From positions 1 through 12,416 of the forward strand of contig CANIMM010000063.1 in the NCBI GenBank assembly GCA_947468255.1: a DNA stretch of 12,416 bases. The letters run 5' to 3'. The notes below the pieces were generated by a model. That model had not been told where the DNA came from and made no database searches. It was given only the letters and a program-made list of their open reading frames with translations. The stretch comes from Chitinophagaceae bacterium (GTDB lineage: Bacteria; Bacteroidota; Bacteroidia; Chitinophagales; Chitinophagaceae). Below, one piece after another: positions 1 through 5,358 of this stretch; position 1 is the first letter of the stretch, and each line of letters begins with the position of its first letter. Both the position numbers and the translations under genes were made by a program.

Positions 1-142
1 AGATAAATCGGGATGTAAAAATAGCAAAGGCAGTTAAACGAGGAATTGGTGATTAAAAGAATTAAATGACTGATTTTTTAGGAGACAGCGTACTTAAAAA
101 TTAAAATCGCTTAACAAGTAGACAGTTTCATCAAAAGGGTAT

Positions 143-150
143 TAACTTTG
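143..150 (+). promoter_or_regulatory. Probable -7 promoter box for the small CxxC protein
   Basis: TAACTTTG matches the Bacteroidota primary-sigma -7 consensus TAnnTTTG exactly. Its last base lies 7 bases before the ATG at 158, so transcription would start at or within a few bases of the start codon, giving a leaderless or nearly leaderless mRNA. No clear -33 TTG element was found at the usual distance, so the call rests on the -7 box alone. Confidence 0.45.
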
Positions 151-157
151 TGATTCG

Positions 158-391
158 ATGAAAAAGATCACCCTTATTATTTTATTCGCTGTCCAAATCT
201 TGTTGTTTTCGCAGTTTACTGTTGATGCCCAGTGCTCATTATGTACAAAAACTGCACAACAAATGGGAGAAAAGCCTGCTCAAGGAATGAATAGCGGCAT
301 CTTGTACCTGATGATGATGCCTTTTGCGATTGTAGGTTTTATCGGCTTCCGCTGGTGGAAACAAAACAAAGCGGTAGAAGAGCAGTCCTAG
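158..391 (+). CDS. Small exported single-TM protein with a CxxC motif
   Basis: This 77-residue protein has a hydrophobic N-terminus (about residues 4-20) behind a Lys-Lys start, which looks like a signal peptide with probable cleavage near 'VDAQ' (22-25). A CSLC pair follows at residues 26-29, then a short polar stretch and a second hydrophobic segment (about 47-66) ending in RWWKQNK. The positive-inside rule puts the C-terminus in the cytoplasm and the cysteine pair just outside the inner membrane. CxxC is not followed by His, so it is not a c-type haem site. The residue before C26 is Gln, which argues against a lipobox. I recall similar small 'QCSxC...LNxGILYL' proteins near cytochrome-oxidase genes in Bacteroidota, but no such genes are visible here. 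Metal binding or disulfide exchange would be inference. It converges on the MeaB gene with a 7-base gap. Confidence 0.8.
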   Translation: MKKITLIILFAVQILLFSQFTVDAQCSLCTKTAQQMGEKPAQGMNSGILYLMMMPFAIVGFIGFRWWKQNKAVEEQS

Positions 392-398
392 CATTTTT

Positions 399-1289
399 TC
401 AATAGGCTTGGGTAAATTGATACAAGTTGAAATCAGCCCCCGCTGCAGCTATCTTCTTTTTCAGGTCATTTTTATCTACCCCTGCCATTCTTTTTTGGCT
501 AATTAAATAATAGGCTTTTTCTGCAAGCAGCCATGACCGCTTTTCATTCAATATAGGATGAGCAATTTGATTCAATATAGCATTGTATAATGCTTCGATT
601 CCCTGTTTGGAAGCAGCCACCGTTTTTATAACGGGAATGGGTGTTTTTTTTGTATGAAAAGCAGGGGCCAGCATCGATGTAAGGTTGCTCACGAATAAAT
701 CCGCATCCGGCCGATCTGCCTTATTGACCACAAATATGTCGGCAATTTCCATTAACCCGGCTTTCATGGTTTGAATTTCATCGCCGGCTTCCGGAACAAC
801 TACCACAACAGTGATATCGGCCAAGCCTGCGATTTCAATTTCACTTTGTCCTATCCCTACTGTTTCGATTATGACATAGTCAACTGGAGCTGCCTTTAAA
901 AGGTCAGTGATTTCAATAATTTTTGGATGCAAGCCTCCAAGAGACCCTCTGGTGGCTAACGAGCGAATAAACACATTCGGGTTATTGTACCAGTCGCTCA
1001 TTCTGATTCTGTCGCCCAACAGTGCGCCTAGGTTAAAAGGGGACGAAGGATCAATACAAAGGACGCCCAATTTTTTACCCTCCTTCGTTAAAGTATCTAT
1101 GAGTGCGTCTACAAGCGTGCTTTTGCCAGCACCGGGAGGTCCAGTAATTCCAATGACAGGTTGTTGGCTGGAAGGTAGTGATTGCAATAGCAGTTCATAA
1201 CCAGGTACTTCATTTTCTACCAGTGAAATACTACGGGCCAACGCTTTTACATCGCCTTGCTGAATTTGATACAGGTATTGCTGCCACAT
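399..1289 (-). CDS. meaB: MeaB/ArgK-family G3E P-loop GTPase, short form
   Basis: This 296-residue G protein belongs to the MeaB/ArgK/MMAA family, whose members chaperone adenosylcobalamin loading and protect methylmalonyl-CoA mutase or related B12-dependent acyl-CoA mutases. Visible motifs are the P-loop GPPGAGKST (50-58), the base-switch region IDPSSPFNLGALLGDRIRM (79-97), the Walker-B-like ETVGIGQSE (142-150), AGDEIQ (168-173), and the guanine-specificity NKAD (189-192). All nucleotide-binding parts are intact. Family members usually run to about 320-340 residues. The deficit here lies after the G domain, where the C-terminal helical arm used for dimerisation ends early at 'FNLYQFTQAY'. 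The ATG at 1289 gives the expected helical N-terminus. No mutase gene is in this window, so the client is unknown. It is transcribed divergently from the Lon-domain gene. Confidence 0.92.
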   Translation of the reverse strand: MWQQYLYQIQQGDVKALARSISLVENEVPGYELLLQSLPSSQQPVIGITGPPGAGKSTLVDALIDTLTKEGKKLGVLCIDPSSPFNLGALLGDRIRMSDWYNNPNVFIRSLATRGSLGGLHPKIIEITDLLKAAPVDYVIIETVGIGQSEIEIAGLADITVVVVVPEAGDEIQTMKAGLMEIADIFVVNKADRPDADLFVSNLTSMLAPAFHTKKTPIPVIKTVAASKQGIEALYNAILNQIAHPILNEKRSWLLAEKAYYLISQKRMAGVDKNDLKKKIAAAGADFNLYQFTQAY

Positions 1290-1293
1290 ACAA

Positions 1294-1301
1294 CAAAATT
1301 G
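1294..1301 (-). promoter_or_regulatory. Possible -7 box for meaB
   Basis: Read on the minus strand this is CAATTTTG, seven of eight positions of TAnnTTTG with C for the first T. It ends 4 bases before the meaB ATG, so the transcript would be leaderless. No -33 element was recognised, and such AT-rich matches occur by chance. Confidence 0.25.
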
Positions 1302-1436
1302 ATAGTAATTAAATCAAATTCCAAAAAAGCGCCTGACTGATTTGACTAATTCATCAACGGGCTCAATAAAGGGGATAATAAGTTCGATTTGGAGGGAATG
1401 TTTTGCAAACGCAACTGTCAGTCAAACTCGTTTCAA

Positions 1437-1465
1437 TTTTGAGCATTATCTTCGATAAAATTTTG
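1437..1465 (+). promoter_or_regulatory. Possible promoter of the Lon-domain gene
   Basis: A TTTTG at 1437-1441 could act as the -33 element. AAATTTTG at 1458-1465 is a seven-of-eight match to the Bacteroidota -7 box TAnnTTTG. The spacer of about 16 bases is slightly short. The box ends 11 bases before the ATG at 1477, which implies a very short 5' leader. Read as suggestive only. Confidence 0.3.
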
Positions 1466-1476
1466 CGTTAAAGAAA

Positions 1477-2112
1477 ATGACCAACTTTGTACCGATATTT
1501 CCGCTGGCTGTTGTTGTATATCCTGGGGAGGAGTTAAACCTGCATATATTTGAACCTAGGTACAAGCAGCTAATTCTTGAAGCGAAGGAAAGCAAAAAAA
1601 CTTTTGGGATACCCTCGGTTATTAAGGACCAAGTAAGTGAAATGGGAACCTTGATGGAATTACTTGAAATAAAGGAGGTATATGATAATGGGGAAATGGA
1701 TATCAGAACCAGGGGTATTAAAGTCTTTCGGATATTAGAGTTGGTAAAATCGATACCTGACAAACTATATGGTGGAGCCATTGTAAACTATCCAGAAAAT
1801 TATGCCAATGGCAACCGGCTTTTAATGAAAAAAGTAATTGAGAGTATACGAAGGTTGCATGCCATATTAAAAGTAAACAAATCATTTAAACATGCTGATG
1901 AAGAATTGTGGAGCTATGAAGTAGCCCATCATGCAGGGTTGTCATTGAATGAAGAATATGATTTATTGCAATTAATGCAAGAGTTGCAAAGGCAGGAATA
2001 TTTAAGGCAACACTTGCTGAAAGTTTTACCAGTAGTAACCGAGATGGAAACACTAAAGGAAAGAATACAATTAAACGGACATTTTAAAAATTTGAGCGGA
2101 TTTAATTTTTGA
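1477..2112 (+). CDS. Stand-alone Lon N-terminal (substrate-binding) domain protein
   Basis: This 211-residue protein opens with 'FVPIFPLAVVVYPGEELNL' (4-22), followed by LHIFEPRYK (22-30), the signature of the PUA-like Lon N-terminal domain. The rest of the domain continues through IPSVIKD, MGTLMELLEI and MDIRTRGIKVFRIL (about 74-87). A helical second half (about 110-200) matches the bundle that follows this domain in Lon. There is no AAA+ ATPase or Ser-Lys protease domain and no room for one, so this is the free-standing LON_substr_bdg type, not a truncated Lon protease. The biochemical role is not settled; in Lon the domain recognises substrate proteins. The gene is monocistronic as far as the sequence shows, with 161 bases before coaX. 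Confidence 0.88.
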   Translation: MTNFVPIFPLAVVVYPGEELNLHIFEPRYKQLILEAKESKKTFGIPSVIKDQVSEMGTLMELLEIKEVYDNGEMDIRTRGIKVFRILELVKSIPDKLYGGAIVNYPENYANGNRLLMKKVIESIRRLHAILKVNKSFKHADEELWSYEVAHHAGLSLNEEYDLLQLMQELQRQEYLRQHLLKVLPVVTEMETLKERIQLNGHFKNLSGFNF

Positions 2113-2207
2113 TTTATTTTCCACAGCTGATTTCGCCCCATAGTATGGCAAAACCTTGATTGAATAAGAATTGAAACTACTAAAAATCTAAACCTGCATT
2201 TAAGGAA

Positions 2208-2228
2208 AACTATTAAAGGTAAATAGTT
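2208..2228. repeat. Inverted repeat upstream of coaX
   Basis: AACTATT and AATAGTT are perfect 7-base arms separated by 7 bases, centred about 56 bases before the coaX start. It is AT-only apart from one C/G pair, so it would be a weak hairpin, and it lacks a following T-tract. It may be a protein-binding site in the coaX promoter region or a chance match. Confidence 0.3.
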
Positions 2229-2273
2229 GAGACCTGAAGCGAAAACATTTAACTACCCATTAAATACCAGTAT

Positions 2274-3002
2274 ATGACCACTACGCTCTGCCTTGATTTT
2301 GGGAATACCCGATTAAAAGCGGCCCTGTTTGAAAATGATATTTTTAAAGTGGAATTGGAACTAGGTGACGACAGTAATGAAACAATCGAAAAATTACTTG
2401 AACAATACCAGCCTCAGAAATCGATTTTATCATCTGTAATCAATCACAACCCGGGAGTTGAAACCATTCTTTCTGAGCAAACTCGCTTTCACAAATTATC
2501 CCATCTTACGAAGGCTAATTTTACGACTCCAGTGGGCAAGCCCGAAACAATTGGTGCAGATCGATTGGCATTAGTAGCAGCAGCAGTTCATTATTTTCCC
2601 CGAAAGAATAATTTGGTAGTAGGATTGGGCAGTTGCATTACCTATAATTTCATTAATCAGGACCATGAATTCCTGGGAGGAAGCATTTCGCCGGGCATGG
2701 AGATGCGATTTAAATCGATGAATCAGCAGACTGCTTTGCTACCCTTGGTTCAAAAAGACTGGAATTTCCCTGTAATTGGCTATGATACCAAAACTAATTT
2801 ACAAAGTGGGGTAATTGCCGGAATTACCTATGAAATAGGCGGATTTATTGACTTTTATGCCCAGAAATATGCCAACTTTAACGTGGTTTTAACCGGGGGG
2901 GATGCGGGCTATTTTGCCCGTCAACTTAAAAACAGGATATTTGCAGACTTAAATTTCTTATTCAAAGGACTGTATGCACTTAGCGAAACGAACAATTACT
3001 AA
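2274..3002 (+). CDS. coaX: Type III pantothenate kinase (CoaX)
   Basis: Phosphorylates pantothenate with ATP, the first step of coenzyme A synthesis, in the cytoplasm. The 242-residue length is normal for CoaX, which belongs to the ASKHA acetate-kinase/Hsp70-like fold. Residues 8-12, DFGNT, form the N-terminal phosphate-binding loop; GADR at 94-97 carries the expected catalytic Asp; GGSISPG (135-141), SGVIAGI (178-184) and LTGGDA (206-211) are the later conserved loops. The segment usually seen as D-x-GTxxTxD reads GLGSCITYN (117-125), so the upstream Asp, the Thr and the downstream Asp are Gly, Ser and Asn. These are the positions tied to cation and phosphate binding in characterised family members. 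The ATG at 2274 lacks a Shine-Dalgarno sequence. The 3' end overlaps the next gene by 29 bases, implying co-transcription. Confidence 0.9.
   Translation: MTTTLCLDFGNTRLKAALFENDIFKVELELGDDSNETIEKLLEQYQPQKSILSSVINHNPGVETILSEQTRFHKLSHLTKANFTTPVGKPETIGADRLALVAAAVHYFPRKNNLVVGLGSCITYNFINQDHEFLGGSISPGMEMRFKSMNQQTALLPLVQKDWNFPVIGYDTKTNLQSGVIAGITYEIGGFIDFYAQKYANFNVVLTGGDAGYFARQLKNRIFADLNFLFKGLYALSETNNY
2964..2969 (+). promoter_or_regulatory. Ribosome binding site of the overlapping outer-membrane protein gene
   Basis: AAAGGA lies 4 bases before the ATG at 2974, inside the coaX coding sequence. Most starts in this window have no purine-rich site, so this one supports starting the downstream gene at 2974 despite the 29-base overlap with coaX. 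Confidence 0.45.
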
Positions 3003-4314
3003 AATTTTATCCGTACTCATTGTAGCTGGTGGCTTGCAGCATGCGGCTTTTGCCCAGGAAAACTCTCCTTATTCCAGGTATGGTTTGGGTGATATTGTTC
3101 CTAAAACAAATATTGTATCTCGGGGAATGGGAGGCATTTCGGCTGGGTATTCAGATTATCAAAGCATCAACTTTATTAATCCAGCTAGTTATAGTAATTT
3201 AAGGACCACTATTTTTGAATTTGGGGTGGAATCGGACACGAGGGTATTAAAGAGTCTTTCTCCAGTAGCAAGGTATTCTGCAACCAATGCGGTTATTTCT
3301 TACCTGCAATTAGGCTTTCCAATAAAATTGAAAAATGCCAACAAGAAGAATATTTTTTGGGCAATGAATATGGGGCTTCGACCGGTATCTAAAATTAATT
3401 ATAAGATTGCAGCGTCAGAAAGATTGGCAGGGATAGATAGCATTGGAAAAATTTTTGAAGGTACTGGTGGCATTAACCAGGCTTATCTAGGTACGGCAAT
3501 CAGCATCAAACATTTTAGCCTAGGTGTGAATGGCGGGTATATGTTTGGCAATAAAGACTATGGCACCCAACTAACTTTTAAAAATGATTCGGTTCAGTAT
3601 GCCATGTCTTATAATCAAACCAAATCAAACTTTGCAGGATTGTTTATTAATGGCGGAATTCAATATGAGCATCGCATGCGGAGTAAAAAATCGAAACGCG
3701 AAAGTGTCCTTCGGTTTGGCGCTTACGGCAATTTGAGGCAGTCAATGGCTGCTACTAGAGATGTGGTGGCTGAAACAATTTTAACGGATGCTTCAGGCAC
3801 TAAGTTCAGGATAGACAGCGTGTATGAAAAAAACACCAATGGTACAGTCATTTATCCCGCTTCACTTGGGATGGGGGTTACTTATCAAACTATCAACTGG
3901 CTATTTGGAGTTGATTTTGAAAGTACCCAATGGCAAGATTATCGGTATTTTGGCCAGTCTGACTTACTGCAAAAAAGCTGGAAGGTTAGAGTAGGGACTG
4001 AATATTATCCTTTAAAAGATAACACTTCGTTTAAGAAATATTTCAGTTTTGTAAAATACCGATTTGGCTTTTATTATGGACCCGATTATATAAAAGTAAT
4101 CAATACCCTTCCTGAATTCGGATTTTCATTTGGGGCAGCTTTGCCATTGAAATTGAGAAAAAGTTATTACGAAACACAAAGTTCCATATTAAATACTGCG
4201 ATCGAGTTTGGAAGTCGTGGAGATAAGAATACCAATCTTCGTGAAAATTCCGTTCGCATTTGTGTAGGTTTATCTTTAAGTGATCTTTGGTTCGGGAAAG
4301 CGAAATATCAATAA
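2974..4314 (+). CDS. Outer-membrane beta-barrel protein, 'NSPYSRYGLGD' family
   Basis: This 446-residue protein has a clear signal peptide: Lys/Arg-rich start, hydrophobic core at about 11-20, and cleavage after 'AAFA' at residue 27. The mature protein starts QENSPYSRYGLGDI (28-41), followed by SRGMGGISAGYSD and INFINPASYSNL, the Asn-Pro-Ala pattern seen at the N-terminus of FadL/PorV-like barrels. The rest alternates aromatic and Gly-rich strands (for example YLGTAISIKHFSLGVNGGY), as in transmembrane beta strands, and ends in 'WFGKAKYQ'. It likely resides in the outer membrane. The substrate is unknown; a hydrophobic-compound channel is possible by analogy only. It overlaps coaX by 29 bases and precedes lptC by 16 bases, so the three are probably one transcription unit. 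The gene is complete. Confidence 0.82.
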   Translation: MHLAKRTITKILSVLIVAGGLQHAAFAQENSPYSRYGLGDIVPKTNIVSRGMGGISAGYSDYQSINFINPASYSNLRTTIFEFGVESDTRVLKSLSPVARYSATNAVISYLQLGFPIKLKNANKKNIFWAMNMGLRPVSKINYKIAASERLAGIDSIGKIFEGTGGINQAYLGTAISIKHFSLGVNGGYMFGNKDYGTQLTFKNDSVQYAMSYNQTKSNFAGLFINGGIQYEHRMRSKKSKRESVLRFGAYGNLRQSMAATRDVVAETILTDASGTKFRIDSVYEKNTNGTVIYPASLGMGVTYQTINWLFGVDFESTQWQDYRYFGQSDLLQKSWKVRVGTEYYPLKDNTSFKKYFSFVKYRFGFYYGPDYIKVINTLPEFGFSFGAALPLKLRKSYYETQSSILNTAIEFGSRGDKNTNLRENSVRICVGLSLSDLWFGKAKYQ

Positions 4315-4330
4315 TCATTTTTATTAAAAC

Positions 4331-4903
4331 ATGTTTCTTAAATTATCTTATATAAATTTTTTGGCAGCCTTATTAATAGGCTGCTTTTTTTTAAATAGTT
4401 GTGAGAATGACATCCAGGCGATTAAAGACCTAGATGCAAAAAAAGTAGGGGTGGAAGAGGCAAAAAAGGTAAAAGTGAATTATTCTCTAGGCGGAAGAAA
4501 GAAAGCGATATTGGTAAGTCCATTGATGTATCGGGTGCAGGATACCGTTCCCTATATTGAATTTCCTTCAACCATTCATGTTGATTTTTTTAATACAGCA
4601 GGCATGGTGGAGAGCAAGCTAGATGCTAAATATGCAAAATACAAGGAAAGCCAAAGCAATGTTTTTTTAAAAGACAGTGTAAGGGTAATCAATGTGTTGG
4701 GAGATACGCTTTATTGTAATGAACTGAATTGGGATTTAAAAAGAACTGGTGCAGAGTTTTATACCGATAAGCCAGTCCGTATCCGAACCAGAACACAAAT
4801 CATTGATGGAATTGGAATGGAAGCAAAACAAGATTTTAAGGAGTGGCATATTATTCAACCGATTGGCTTCCTGAAAGTTCCAGCTGCTCAGTTTCCCAAT
4901 TAG
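4331..4903 (+). CDS. lptC: LPS-export protein LptC, predicted lipoprotein
   Basis: LptC passes lipopolysaccharide from the inner-membrane LptB2FG transporter to the periplasmic LptA bridge. This 190-residue protein has a hydrophobic N-terminus (about 8-20) ending in LNSC (21-24), a lipobox with C24 as the likely lipidated residue, followed by acidic ENDIQ. The rest is the beta-strand-rich LptC/OstA-like fold: SPLMYRV..., IEFPSTIHVDFFN, KLDAKYAKYKES, NVFLKDSVRVIN, GDTLYCNELNWD, and the closing 'DKPVRIRTRTQIIDGIGMEA'. The pattern of degrading and rebuilding strands with 'GD-LYCNEL-WD' is typical of the Bacteroidota form. E. coli LptC instead keeps an uncleaved N-terminal helix. It sits 16 bases after the outer-membrane protein gene. 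No lptA or lptB is seen here. Confidence 0.85.
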   Translation: MFLKLSYINFLAALLIGCFFLNSCENDIQAIKDLDAKKVGVEEAKKVKVNYSLGGRKKAILVSPLMYRVQDTVPYIEFPSTIHVDFFNTAGMVESKLDAKYAKYKESQSNVFLKDSVRVINVLGDTLYCNELNWDLKRTGAEFYTDKPVRIRTRTQIIDGIGMEAKQDFKEWHIIQPIGFLKVPAAQFPN

Positions 4904-4960
4904 TCCATTCGCTCAATACCAATCTCCTTATTGGAAACGATTTAATCATCCGTCAATTCT

Positions 4961-4975
4961 ATGATTGTAAATCAT
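4961..4975. repeat. Short palindrome upstream of the yffB-like gene
   Basis: ATGATT and AATCAT are perfect 6-base arms around GTA. A further AATCAT lies at 4944-4949, so the hexamer occurs three times in alternating orientation within 32 bases. It is 32 bases before the start at 5008. It could be an operator or the weak end of the lptC transcript; no T-tract follows. Confidence 0.3.
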
Positions 4976-5007
4976 TGAGTTGATAAAAATGTAACACCAT
5001 AATTAAA

Positions 5008-5352
5008 ATGGCTACCATTATTGTATACGGAATACCCAATTGTGACACCGTAAAAAAGACGCTTGACTGGTATAAGAAAAAAAATATCCAGGTTGATTTT
5101 TTTGATTATAAGAAATTTGGCATTCAACCAGAGAAGCTTGCTGAATGGTGTAAAGCGGTAGGTTGGGAAGTTTTGCTGAATAAAAAAAGCACTACCTGGC
5201 GGAGTTTGCCGGTTGTAGAACAACAGTTGGTAAACAATGAAAAAATGGCCATACAGTTAATGGTGCAATATCCCAGCATTATCAAGCGGCCGGTAATAGA
5301 GATGAATGGAAAAGTAATGGTTGGCTTTAATGAGAGTTACTTTACCCCGTAA
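5008..5352 (+). CDS. ArsC/Spx-family thioredoxin-fold protein, YffB-like
   Basis: This 114-residue protein opens with IVYGIPNCDTVKKTLDW (5-21), matching YffB/ArsC-family proteins, and contains WEVLLNKKSTTWR (53-65) and PSIIKRPVIE (89-98), where the Arg-Pro pair is the family's cis-Pro loop. The length is normal for YffB. Cys12 is the single active-site-type cysteine (NCDT, not CxxC); the only other cysteine is Cys48. True arsenate reductases and Spx regulators share this fold, and databases often label such proteins either way. The NCDT and STTWR signatures favour the YffB branch, for which a glutathione-dependent reductase role has been suggested but not firmly shown. There is no ars operon here. 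It is complete, lies 104 bases after lptC, and converges on the efflux-pump gene with a 6-base gap. Confidence 0.85.
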   Translation: MATIIVYGIPNCDTVKKTLDWYKKKNIQVDFFDYKKFGIQPEKLAEWCKAVGWEVLLNKKSTTWRSLPVVEQQLVNNEKMAIQLMVQYPSIIKRPVIEMNGKVMVGFNESYFTP

Positions 5353-5358
5353 GGGCAA

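Noticed and set aside
3..56. Open frame at the left edge ending in TAA at 54-56 (INRDVKIAKAVKRGIGD)
   Set aside because: It could be the tail of an upstream gene, but 17 residues with no recognisable motif, and a second edge frame closing at 37, give no basis to choose.
1326..1430. Partly complementary TGACTGA/TCAGTCA-type stretches in the meaB/Lon-domain intergenic region
   Set aside because: The matches are short, imperfect and about 85 bases apart; no consistent hairpin or operator symmetry results.
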